Shown: in pieces, positions 6,975-13,177 of the stretch | Position numbering within the stretch: the first letter of the stretch is position 1 | How the letters are laid out: each line of letters opens with the position of its first letter | NCBI GenBank assembly: GCA_017540505.1 | Contig: JAFYAW010000009.1 | Location: 1 to 32,537, forward strand | Direction of reading: 5' to 3' | Source of the DNA: Bacteroidales bacterium | Lineage (GTDB): Bacteria; Bacteroidota; Bacteroidia; Bacteroidales; WCHB1-69 | Length of the DNA: 32,537 bases | Notes under the pieces: generated by a model | The model's input: only the letters and a program-made list of their open reading frames with translations | Told to the model about the DNA's origin: nothing | Databases searched by the model: none | Translations under genes and position numbers: made by a program

Positions 6975-7838
6975 ATGCAAAAAACGTTAGTATTCACCCT
7001 TGTCGCCGTTATGCTGTGCGCTTGCGGCGGCAACAAAAAGCAACAAGAAATGAACAACATCAGCAACAAGGAGAAGGCAGTGGCCCTTCTGAAATCCATC
7101 GAGACCGGTGCGAGCGAGCCCATCGCCTACGTCAACGCCGAGAACTACAAACAGCACAACCTCGGTGTCGAGGACGGATTGGACGGCTTTGGCCGCGCCC
7201 TCGCTGGACTCGTCAACTACCCTGAAGCAGCGAAGGTGAACACCGTCCGCGCTTTCGAGGACGGTGACTATGTGGTCTGCCAGACCGACTACAACTTCTT
7301 CGGCCCCAAGGCGGGTTTCGACATATTCCGCTTTGAAGACGGCCTTATCGTGGAACACTGGGACAACCTGATGCCCTACGACGGCAAACCGAATCCCAGC
7401 GGCCACACCCCCTTCGACGGCACCACCGAGATGAAGGACTTCGACAAGACCGATGCCAACAAAGCCATTGTCCGCAACTTTGTGCAGGACGTGTTGATGG
7501 GTCAGCATCCCGAAAACTTGCCTAACTACTACGACGGCAACAACTACATCCAGCACAACGTCAGCATTGCCGACGGTTTGGACGGTCTCGGAGCAGCCCT
7601 TGCCGCGATGGCCGAGCAGGGCATCAAGTTGGAGTACTTCACCATCCACAAAATTCTTGGTTGTGGCAACTTTATCCTGGCGGTCAGTGAAGGTGCCTTT
7701 GCTGGACAGCCCACCTCCTATTACGACCTCTTCCGCATCGAGAACGGCAAGATTGCCGAGCATTGGGACGTGATGGAGACCATCGCCCCCGAAAGTGAGT
7801 GGAAACACCAGAACGGCAAGTACAACTTCCCCAAATAA
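6975..7838 (+). CDS. Lipoprotein with two tandem SnoaL-like domains
   Basis: This 287-residue exported protein has an N-terminal signal peptide ending in the lipobox LCAC, with the acylated cysteine at about residue 17. Two homologous NTF2/SnoaL-like units follow. The first (about 32-145) contains NYKQHNLGVEDGLDGFGRAL and FRFEDGLIVEHWDN. The second (about 155-285) contains NYIQHNVSIADGLDGLGAAL and FRIENGKIAEHWDV. The repeat of QHN, DGLDG and EHWD shows an internal duplication. Proteins of this group are often described as SnoaL-like or predicted ester cyclases, but no reaction is established and none is claimed here. It follows an AraC-type gene and ends before a terminator, so it is probably a single-gene unit controlled by that regulator. 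Confidence 0.85.
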   Translation: MQKTLVFTLVAVMLCACGGNKKQQEMNNISNKEKAVALLKSIETGASEPIAYVNAENYKQHNLGVEDGLDGFGRALAGLVNYPEAAKVNTVRAFEDGDYVVCQTDYNFFGPKAGFDIFRFEDGLIVEHWDNLMPYDGKPNPSGHTPFDGTTEMKDFDKTDANKAIVRNFVQDVLMGQHPENLPNYYDGNNYIQHNVSIADGLDGLGAALAAMAEQGIKLEYFTIHKILGCGNFILAVSEGAFAGQPTSYYDLFRIENGKIAEHWDVMETIAPESEWKHQNGKYNFPK

Positions 7839-7875
7839 TATCCCGTCGCGGAGACAATCTTCAACAACATAATGC

Positions 7876-7914
7876 AAAACGGGCGGGCTCCAGCGAAAAA
7901 GTCTGCCCGTTTTT
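7876..7914 (+). terminator. Rho-independent terminator after the SnoaL-like gene
   Basis: AAAACGGGC (7876-7884) pairs perfectly with GCCCGTTTT (7905-7913), extended by G-U pairing at the base of the loop, and ends in a T-run. Confidence 0.8.
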
Positions 7915-7926
7915 CGGTAAATATAG

Positions 7927-7934
7927 TATTTTTG
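7927..7934 (+). promoter_or_regulatory. -7 box of the sirtuin-macrodomain operon
   Basis: TATTTTTG lies 19 bp before the sirtuin ATG at 7954 and just after the preceding terminator. No good TTTG -33 element is seen. It implies that the sirtuin and macrodomain genes form their own transcript. Confidence 0.65.
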
Positions 7935-7953
7935 CACTTTCAAACAAGGAATC

Positions 7954-8829
7954 ATGACGGAAATAGAAAAACTACATAAAGCCTTGCGCGAAGCCGATGC
8001 CGTGGTCGTCGGTGCGGGTGCGGGACTGTCAACCGCAGCGGGGTTCACCTACTCCGGCGAGCGTTTCCAGCAGCACTTTGCCGACTTCATCCGCCAATAT
8101 GGCTTCACCGACATGTACTCAGCGGGCTTCTATCCGTTTCCCACCGAGGAGGAGAAGTGGGCCTACTGGAGCCGCCATATCTACTACAACCGCTATGTGC
8201 CCGCCCCGAAGCCCGTCTATGACAACCTGCTCAAACTGCTGAAAGACAAGGACCATTTCGTCATCACCACCAATGTCGATCACCAGTTCCAAAAAGCGGG
8301 TTTTGACAAAAAGCGGCTGTTCTACACGCAAGGTGACTACGGTCTGTTCCAATGCGCAAAACCTTGTCACCCAAAGACCTACGACAACGAGGAATTGGTG
8401 AAACGGATGATTGCGAAACAAATGGATATGCGGATTCCGTCGGAATTGGTACCGAAATGCCCCGTGTGTGGCGGTCCGATGGCGATGAACCTGCGGTCGG
8501 ACGAAACCTTCGTGGAGGACGAAGGCTGGCACGCGGCATCGAAACGGTATGAGGATTTCATCAGGCGGTATTTGAACGTAGAGACGCGCCATGGCACGTC
8601 TCTACCGAACGGCAAAATATTGTTTCTGGATTTGGGCAGCGGCGGGAACACCCCCATCGTTTTCAAAATCCCGTTCATCCAATGGACGATGCAAAACCCG
8701 AATGCCATCTACGCCACCATCAACCTCGGCGAGGCGTTCACCGTGGACCAGATCAAGGACAGGTCGATTGTGATTGACGGGGATATAGGGGAGGTGTTGG
8801 AAACATTGATTGCCCGTAGGGGCGAATAA
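7954..8829 (+). CDS. Class M sirtuin (SirTM-like), probable protein ADP-ribosyltransferase
   Basis: This 291-residue cytoplasmic protein has a Rossmann-type NAD site at GAGAGLSTAAGF (20-31). In place of the deacetylase motifs it has TTNVDHQFQKAG (N107) and FYTQGDYGLFQC, so glutamine Q126 stands where canonical sirtuins carry the catalytic histidine. This pattern is known for SirTM enzymes, which ADP-ribosylate proteins. A zinc ribbon is formed by C134, C138, C169 and C172. Residues 209-218 (VETRHGTSLP) come from a palindromic element inserted between a helix and the strand NGKILFLDLG, and the last residues and stop come from a second palindrome. The macrodomain gene starts 48 bp downstream. 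The substrate is unknown; the GcvH-like carrier gene of characterised systems is absent here. Confidence 0.88.
   Translation: MTEIEKLHKALREADAVVVGAGAGLSTAAGFTYSGERFQQHFADFIRQYGFTDMYSAGFYPFPTEEEKWAYWSRHIYYNRYVPAPKPVYDNLLKLLKDKDHFVITTNVDHQFQKAGFDKKRLFYTQGDYGLFQCAKPCHPKTYDNEELVKRMIAKQMDMRIPSELVPKCPVCGGPMAMNLRSDETFVEDEGWHAASKRYEDFIRRYLNVETRHGTSLPNGKILFLDLGSGGNTPIVFKIPFIQWTMQNPNAIYATINLGEAFTVDQIKDRSIVIDGDIGEVLETLIARRGE
8578..8605. repeat. 28-bp palindrome inserted in frame in the sirtuin gene
   Basis: The arms are GTAGAGACG and CGTCTCTAC, with centre CGCCATGGCA and one mismatch between halves. It is identical to the copy at 9107-9134. Read in frame with codon 209 it encodes VETRHGTSL. GAAC flanks it on both sides (8574-8577 and 8607-8610); removing 33 nt would restore the family-like YLNGKILFLDLG. 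This suggests an insertion with a short target duplication. Confidence 0.92.
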
Positions 8830-8843
8830 TTATTCGCCCCTAC
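8816..8843. repeat. 28-bp perfect palindrome spanning the sirtuin stop codon
   Basis: The arms are GTAGGGGCG and CGCCCCTAC with centre AATAATTATT; the two halves are perfectly complementary. This is a variant of the family with GGGG in place of GAGA. It supplies the last codons (ending RRGE) and the TAA of the sirtuin gene and forms a strong hairpin in the sirtuin-macrodomain spacer. Confidence 0.92.
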
Positions 8844-8877
8844 CACATTCGTCCCAACAAAATAAAAAACATTGATT

Positions 8878-9681
8878 ATGAACCGTTTGGATTGTTTGAT
8901 ACAATATTTGATAAACGAAAATCCGCAATATTCCGAAATGGAAATCCCCACGACCGAACAGGGAAAGCACGATCTTTTCCGTGCCTTGCGCAACATGCGT
9001 GAACCGCAACCCGTCAGCGAGGAATTTTTGCGTTTGCAGGACGAGGAATTGCAGGCGCAATTACAGGAAAAAGGAATTGTGGAATTGGTTGATATTATGG
9101 ACGTTGGTAGAGACGCGCCATGGCACGTCTCTACAGGAAAACAATTGTTGTTGTGGCAGGGCGACATCACCCGTCTCCGCGTCGATGCCATCGTGAATGC
9201 CGCCAATGCGCAGATGTTGGGCTGTTTCCATCCGTTGCATGGGTGCATCGACAACGCCATCCATTCGGCGGCGGGCGTGCAGCTGCGTGAGGAGTGTCAC
9301 CGACTGATGCAGCAACAAGGACATTTGGAACCCACGGGGACTGCCAAAATCACGAAAGCGTACAACCTTCCTTGCAAACACGTCATCCACACGGTCGGCC
9401 CGATAGTCCCGACGGGTATTCCGACACCAATGCAAAAGGAGCAGTTGGCCTCGTGCTATCGCTCCATTATGCAGCTGGCCGATGAGAACCATCTTGAAAG
9501 CATTGCCTTCTGCTGCATCTCCACGGGCGAGTTCCGCTTCCCGAACCAGCTGGCCGCTGAAATCGCCGTGCGAACCATCAAAGACTACCTGAACGCACAT
9601 CCTGATTGCAGCGTCAAGCATGTGGTTTTCAATGTATTCAAAAATTTGGACAAGGACATTTACGGCCGTTTGCTCCAATAA
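8878..9681 (+). CDS. Zinc-type macrodomain protein, probable ADP-ribosyl hydrolase
   Basis: This 267-residue cytoplasmic protein has an N-terminal helical extension (1-75) and a macrodomain (about 89-267). The ADP-ribose site shows WQGDITRLRVDAIVNAAN (93-110). Next comes GCFHPLHGCIDNAIHSAAG, whose C116, H121 and C123 fit the zinc-binding loop of macrodomains linked to SirTM. GPIVPTG and the CCISTGEFRFP loop complete the fold. Known members remove ADP-ribose added by the neighbouring sirtuin, so this is the likely eraser of the pair. Residues 77-86 (GRDAPWHVST) are encoded by a palindrome inserted just before the domain. The start is ATG 8878; a TTG at 8872 is less likely. It converges on an AraC-type gene with only 10 bp between them. 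Confidence 0.9.
   Translation: MNRLDCLIQYLINENPQYSEMEIPTTEQGKHDLFRALRNMREPQPVSEEFLRLQDEELQAQLQEKGIVELVDIMDVGRDAPWHVSTGKQLLLWQGDITRLRVDAIVNAANAQMLGCFHPLHGCIDNAIHSAAGVQLREECHRLMQQQGHLEPTGTAKITKAYNLPCKHVIHTVGPIVPTGIPTPMQKEQLASCYRSIMQLADENHLESIAFCCISTGEFRFPNQLAAEIAVRTIKDYLNAHPDCSVKHVVFNVFKNLDKDIYGRLLQ
9107..9134. repeat. 28-bp palindrome inserted in frame in the macrodomain gene
   Basis: It is base-for-base identical to 8578-8605 but read in another frame, giving RDAPWHVST. Excising 30 nt (the 28-bp element plus AG) would leave an uninterrupted DVGKQLLLWQGDIT. It sits between the N-terminal extension and the macrodomain core, where an insert is likely to be tolerated. Confidence 0.92.
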
Positions 9682-9691
9682 AATCGGCTTT

Positions 9692-10510
9692 TCATCCCCT
9701 CGGCTGCAAGCTTCTCCTGTATTCGCTGGGTGACTGGTCGAGGTGCTTGGTGCAGTAGCGGCTGAAATAGGAGAGAGAGGTGAAGTTCATGCGGTCGGCA
9801 ATCTGCGTGAGTGAGAGCCGTTCGTCGTTGAGATATTTCTTCAGGATGGGCACCGTGTGGCGGTCGATGAAGCTGCTGACGCTGTGGCCGGTGACGCGCT
9901 TGACCGTGGCGGAGAGGTACTTCGGCGACACGTGCAGTCGCTCAGCGTAGTAGCTCACCTCGCGCTCGGTGCGGCTGATTCCCGTGGAGAGCAAATCCAT
10001 CAGCTGCTTGACAATATAGGCCGTGCGGTCGCTGTGAGGGTCAGTGGAGTCGCGCTGCGCGTGCGGCTCGAAGATGTCGTACATCATCGTCAGGCAGAGG
10101 CTGCCCATCAGCTCACGGTAGAACAGCAGGTCGCGGTCGTCCATGCGGTCACGGAGGCGGTGGAAGTCTGCGAGGAGAATGTCCGCCTGCCTGTCGGTGA
10201 GCTTGATGACAGGGTCGTGGTTGAGCGAGATGCTGCCCCCGATGCTGTAGTTGTTCGACGGCAGCAGTCCCCCGAGGTACTTGTTGTCGGCGGCGAACCA
10301 CTCGACTTGCATCCCCGGTGCCGCCGCGAGGTTCTTCGCCCGCGTGGGGTTCGGCATCACCACAAGGTCGTTTTTCACGATGTGGTAGCATTTTTCGTTG
10401 AATACAAAACTGCCTTCCCCCGCCGTGCACAGCAGGTGCATGCAGGTGTGGCTCAGTTCCGGCGCGTTCATCGCGAGGAAATCGGTGGAATAGAGGAAGT
10501 CGGGTTTCAT
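9692..10510 (-). CDS. AraC-family transcriptional regulator, divergent from the redox cluster
   Basis: This 272-residue regulator has an N-terminal cupin-like sensing part (about 1-140; SFVFNEKCYHIVKNDLVVMP) and a C-terminal double helix-turn-helix (about 175-270; REVSYYAERLHVSPKYLSAT, then SLTQIADRMNFTSLSYFSRY with KHLDQSPSEYR). The open frame extends to 10588, but a -7 box at 10515-10522 lies within that extension, so the ATG at 10510 (MKPDFLYS) is the start. It is transcribed away from the acetyltransferase to oxidoreductase cluster at 10657-14853. By the common arrangement it probably controls that cluster and itself. The effector is unknown. Confidence 0.92.
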   Translation of the reverse strand: MKPDFLYSTDFLAMNAPELSHTCMHLLCTAGEGSFVFNEKCYHIVKNDLVVMPNPTRAKNLAAAPGMQVEWFAADNKYLGGLLPSNNYSIGGSISLNHDPVIKLTDRQADILLADFHRLRDRMDDRDLLFYRELMGSLCLTMMYDIFEPHAQRDSTDPHSDRTAYIVKQLMDLLSTGISRTEREVSYYAERLHVSPKYLSATVKRVTGHSVSSFIDRHTVPILKKYLNDERLSLTQIADRMNFTSLSYFSRYCTKHLDQSPSEYRRSLQPRG

Positions 10511-10514
10511 AGCG

Positions 10515-10522
10515 CAAAAGTA
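10515..10522 (-). promoter_or_regulatory. -7 box of the divergent AraC-type gene
   Basis: On the minus strand this reads TACTTTTG, matching TAnnTTTG. It ends only 4 bp before the ATG, so the transcript would have an extremely short or no leader. No convincing -33 element is visible. Confidence 0.6.
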
Positions 10523-10590
10523 CAATTTTTTTTCTGCAATTTGTGAAAGTTTTGATGTTTTTTGTGAAACTTTTATAATAAGAAACACTG

Positions 10591-10598
10591 TATTTTTG
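10591..10598 (+). promoter_or_regulatory. -7 box of the redox cluster
   Basis: TATTTTTG lies 58 bp before the acetyltransferase ATG. The region between it and the opposite -7 box (10523-10590) is AT-rich, with repeated TTTGTGAAA (at 10541 and 10561), TTTGTGAAA being a candidate regulator-binding half-site. Confidence 0.6.
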
Positions 10599-10656
10599 CC
10601 TCGTCAAATTGGCAAGGACAGTAAGGATATTATAAAATAAAGAAAACCAATACGTT

Positions 10657-11199
10657 ATGCAAGAAATTATCGTTGACCCGAGACAAAGCACGCCCGAGGA
10701 ATTGGCGGAAGGGATGCGTCAGGCGCAGACCTTGTTCAAACTCAACCACACGATGCCCTATACCGACGAGTACAACGCCCTCGCCGAAGAGCTGTTCGGC
10801 CATGATGTGTTTGCCGACGGCGGCTTCGTGATGCCCGGACTCACGGGTGTCTGTTTCGACCGCGTGAAGCTGGGCCGCGGTGTGAAAATCATGAACAACT
10901 GCCTGATGATGGCCCGCGGTGGCATCATCCTTGAGGAGGGAGCGATGGTCGCCGCCAACGCACAGCTCATCAGCAACAACCACGACCTCCACGACCGGAT
11001 GCTACTTATCTGCAAGCCCGTCCACATCGGCAAAAACGCTTGGATCGGGGCAGGCGCCACCATCTTGCCGGGTGTTACTGTGGGCGAGAACGCCGTGGTA
11101 GCCGCTGGTGCCGTTGTCACCAAAGATGTGGCTCCAAATACTATCGTGGGCGGCAATCCTGCGAAGTTTATCAAGAATATTCCCACTAAAGAGCAATAA
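10657..11199 (+). CDS. Maltose O-acetyltransferase-like sugar acetyltransferase
   Basis: This 180-residue protein has a left-handed beta-helix fold typical of acetyl-CoA-dependent O-acetyltransferases (LacA, Maa, NodL group). An N-terminal helical part (1-65) is followed by hexapeptide repeats such as VKLGRGVKIMNNC, IILEEGAMVAANAQLISN, PVHIGKNAWIGAGATILPGV and TVGENAVVAAGAVVTKDV. The catalytic histidine is probably H109 in NNHDLHDR. The C-terminal IVGGNPAKFIKNI is characteristic of the family. It is the first gene of the cluster facing the AraC-type regulator, and the flavodoxin gene starts 4 bp after its stop. The acceptor substrate cannot be told from the sequence. Confidence 0.9.
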   Translation: MQEIIVDPRQSTPEELAEGMRQAQTLFKLNHTMPYTDEYNALAEELFGHDVFADGGFVMPGLTGVCFDRVKLGRGVKIMNNCLMMARGGIILEEGAMVAANAQLISNNHDLHDRMLLICKPVHIGKNAWIGAGATILPGVTVGENAVVAAGAVVTKDVAPNTIVGGNPAKFIKNIPTKEQ

Positions 11200-11202
11200 A
11201 CT

Positions 11203-11853
11203 ATGAGCGCAAAAACCATCATCACAGCAGCCCTCGTACTGATTATGGCAGGCTGCAACGGACAAAACAACAACGTAGAGACGTTTCATGAAACGTCTCT
11301 ACAAGACAACAAACAAGAATCTAATAATCAAAACAATACGAATATGAGCAAATCCATCGTCATCTTCTTCTCCCACGCGGGCGACAACTACGCCGTGGGG
11401 AACATCGAGGTCGGAAACACTAAAATTGTGGCCGACTACATCACGGAAATCACCGGTGCGGCGCAGTACGAAATCGTCACCCACAAGTACGACGGTATGG
11501 CTTACAACCCGCTGATTGAACTGGCCAAAAAGGAGGCAAAGAACGGTGAGTTGCCGCCCTACGAGGGTTCGGCTCCCGACCTCTCGCAGTATAACACCGT
11601 CTTCATCGGCGGTCCCGTCTGGTGGGGAACCTATCCGCAGGTGATGTTCACGCTGTTCAAGGACATTAACCTCGATGGCAAAACCGTGATCCCCTTCACC
11701 ACCCACGAGGGCAGCGGCCTTGCCAGTTGCGAGAGCGACGTGCGCAAAGCTTTCCCCAAGGCCAACGTCCAGAAAGGCTGGAGCATCTATGGCCACGAGG
11801 TGCGAACGGGAAGAGCGAAGGTAGAGAAGTGGCTACAAGGATTAGGTTATTAA
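11203..11853 (+). CDS. Flavodoxin-like protein with lipoprotein signal
   Basis: This 216-residue product begins with a short signal peptide and lipobox MAGC (acylated C18). A low-complexity N/Q-rich linker (19-47) follows, then a flavodoxin domain. FMN-loop features are IVIFFSHAGDNYAVG (51-65), GGPVWWGTYPQ and FTTHEGSGLASCE. Residues 25-34 (VETFHETSLQ) are encoded by a perfect palindromic element inside the linker. An internal ATG at 11344 (MSKSIVIFF) would yield a cytoplasmic 169-residue flavodoxin of ordinary size, so a dual or alternative start is possible. It is translationally coupled to the acetyltransferase and followed closely by an aldo/keto reductase. Whether the exported form holds FMN and meets a redox partner is not known. 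Confidence 0.87.
   Translation: MSAKTIITAALVLIMAGCNGQNNNVETFHETSLQDNKQESNNQNNTNMSKSIVIFFSHAGDNYAVGNIEVGNTKIVADYITEITGAAQYEIVTHKYDGMAYNPLIELAKKEAKNGELPPYEGSAPDLSQYNTVFIGGPVWWGTYPQVMFTLFKDINLDGKTVIPFTTHEGSGLASCESDVRKAFPKANVQKGWSIYGHEVRTGRAKVEKWLQGLGY
11275..11302. repeat. 28-bp perfect palindrome inserted in frame in the flavodoxin gene
   Basis: The arms are GTAGAGACG and CGTCTCTAC with centre TTTCATGAAA; the halves are perfectly complementary. It is read in the same frame as the sirtuin copy (VETFHETSL against VETRHGTSL). It lies in the flexible linker between lipobox and flavodoxin domain. ACAAC occurs on both sides, but the linker is too repetitive to claim a target duplication. Confidence 0.92.
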
Positions 11854-11860
11854 AAGCAAT

Positions 11861-12712
11861 ATGATTATGGAACATATCAGATTATCAAACGGAGTGGAGA
11901 TGCCGTTGCTGGGTTACGGGGTGTTCCTCGTAAGCCCTGATGAATGCGAACGTTGTGTGACGGATGCGCTGAGTGTAGGCTACAGGCTCATCGATACTGC
12001 GCAGGCGTATCGGAATGAGGAGGCCGTGGGCAATGCCTGGCGTAAGAGCGGAATCAGGCGTGAAGACCTGTTCCTCGTGACAAAGGTGTGGATTTCGAAT
12101 GCTGGCGAGGAGAAAGCCTACAAGAGCATCGACGAGAGCCTGCGCAAGTTGCAGACGGAGTACATCGACCTGTTGCTGATCCATCAGGCCTACGGCGACG
12201 TGTTCGGCACGTGGCGGTCAATGGAGAAAGCTTATCGTGAGGGCAAGGTGCGGGCTATCGGCGTGAGCAACTTCCAGGCGGGCCGCTTCTTCGACTTTGC
12301 ACACTACGTGGAGCTGAAGCCGATGGTGAACCAGTTGCAGTGCAACGCCCTTGCGCAGCAGAAGGGAATCGAGTCGATTCACGCAGAGTTCGGCACGAAG
12401 ATGATGGCTTGGGGACCGCTGGGCGGACAGGGCGCTGAAGGTATCGTGAAGAGCGAGGTGCTGGCTGGCATCGGAGCGAAGTATGGTAAGACTGCCGCAC
12501 AGGTCGCCCTCCGCTGGCTTACTCAGCGTGGCATCGTAGCCATCCCCAAGAGCACTCACAAAGAGCGCATGGCGCAGAACTTTGACATTTTCGACTTCAC
12601 TTTGAGTGACGACGATATGGCGCAGATAGCCACCCTAAACCAACAGGACGCAGGCTTCATCAATTTCGGCGACCCGCAGTTTGTGAAGTATTTGATTGAG
12701 AATTATGGATAA
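11861..12712 (+). CDS. Aldo/keto reductase
   Basis: This 283-residue NADPH-dependent cytoplasmic oxidoreductase has a TIM-barrel fold. The catalytic tetrad is visible as D45 and Y50 in LIDTAQAYRNEEAVG, K75 in LVTKVW, and H108 in LLLIHQAYGD. The family motifs GVSNFQ and MVNQLQCN are present, as is the NADP-binding IPKSTHKERMAQN. It resembles the 2,5-diketogluconate reductase group, but the real substrate is unknown. A second ATG at 11867 would shorten it by two residues and is equally plausible. It is the third gene of the cluster, and its stop overlaps the start of the cupin gene. Confidence 0.95.
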   Translation: MIMEHIRLSNGVEMPLLGYGVFLVSPDECERCVTDALSVGYRLIDTAQAYRNEEAVGNAWRKSGIRREDLFLVTKVWISNAGEEKAYKSIDESLRKLQTEYIDLLLIHQAYGDVFGTWRSMEKAYREGKVRAIGVSNFQAGRFFDFAHYVELKPMVNQLQCNALAQQKGIESIHAEFGTKMMAWGPLGGQGAEGIVKSEVLAGIGAKYGKTAAQVALRWLTQRGIVAIPKSTHKERMAQNFDIFDFTLSDDDMAQIATLNQQDAGFINFGDPQFVKYLIENYG

Positions 12713-13175
12713 GATTATGAGGAGAATCGTAATACTATTAGTAGCACTTTTGACGATGGCAACAATACAAGCACAGACATTTGAATCATTGGACAGCCCA
12801 TGGCCGAAGGGCGAACCCAACACGGGCTATGCCCAGTATTTCATCGGCAACAGCTACCTAGCCCCGATGGATGGTGGCTTGGTTAATGTCACCTTCGAGC
12901 CTCGCTGTCGCAACAACTGGCATATCCACCACAAGCAGGTACAGGTACTGATCTGCGTTGCAGGTCGCGGGTGGTATCAGGAATGGGGCAAGGAGCCGGT
13001 GGAACTGAAACCCGGCATGGTGATTGAAATCCCCGAAGGCGTGAAGCATTGGCATGGTGCCGCCAAAGACAGTTGGATGCAGCATCTGACGTACCATAAA
13101 GATGTGCAGCAGGAAGGAGCTTCTAACGAGTGGCTGGAGCCGGTGACGGATGAGATTTACAATAAACTAAAATAG
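12705..13175 (+). CDS. Secreted cupin-domain protein
   Basis: This 156-residue product begins with a Sec signal peptide (RRIVILLVALLTMATIQAQ; cleavage probably after AQA at about 23). A single small cupin domain follows. Metal-ligand candidates are H73, H75 and H76 in NNWHIHHKQ, with H115 and H117 in VKHWHGAAKDSW. The segment GYAQYFIGNSYLAPM is typical of the cupins linked to carboxymuconolactone decarboxylases. Two starts are possible, ATG 12705, overlapping the previous stop, and ATG 12717. The overlap implies translational coupling. The function is likely a metal-dependent periplasmic enzyme or binding protein; no substrate can be named. Confidence 0.88.
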   Translation: MDKIMRRIVILLVALLTMATIQAQTFESLDSPWPKGEPNTGYAQYFIGNSYLAPMDGGLVNVTFEPRCRNNWHIHHKQVQVLICVAGRGWYQEWGKEPVELKPGMVIEIPEGVKHWHGAAKDSWMQHLTYHKDVQQEGASNEWLEPVTDEIYNKLK

Positions 13176-13177
13176 CA

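Noticed and set aside
6987-8048. 353-codon minus-strand open frame
   Set aside because: It is antisense to the SnoaL-like lipoprotein and the sirtuin start, both supported by motifs and promoters; its translation is low-complexity V/G/D-rich.
8578-11302. CRISPR array
   Set aside because: The palindromes are irregularly spaced by hundreds of bases, lie inside genes and vary in their centres; there are no spacers or cas genes.
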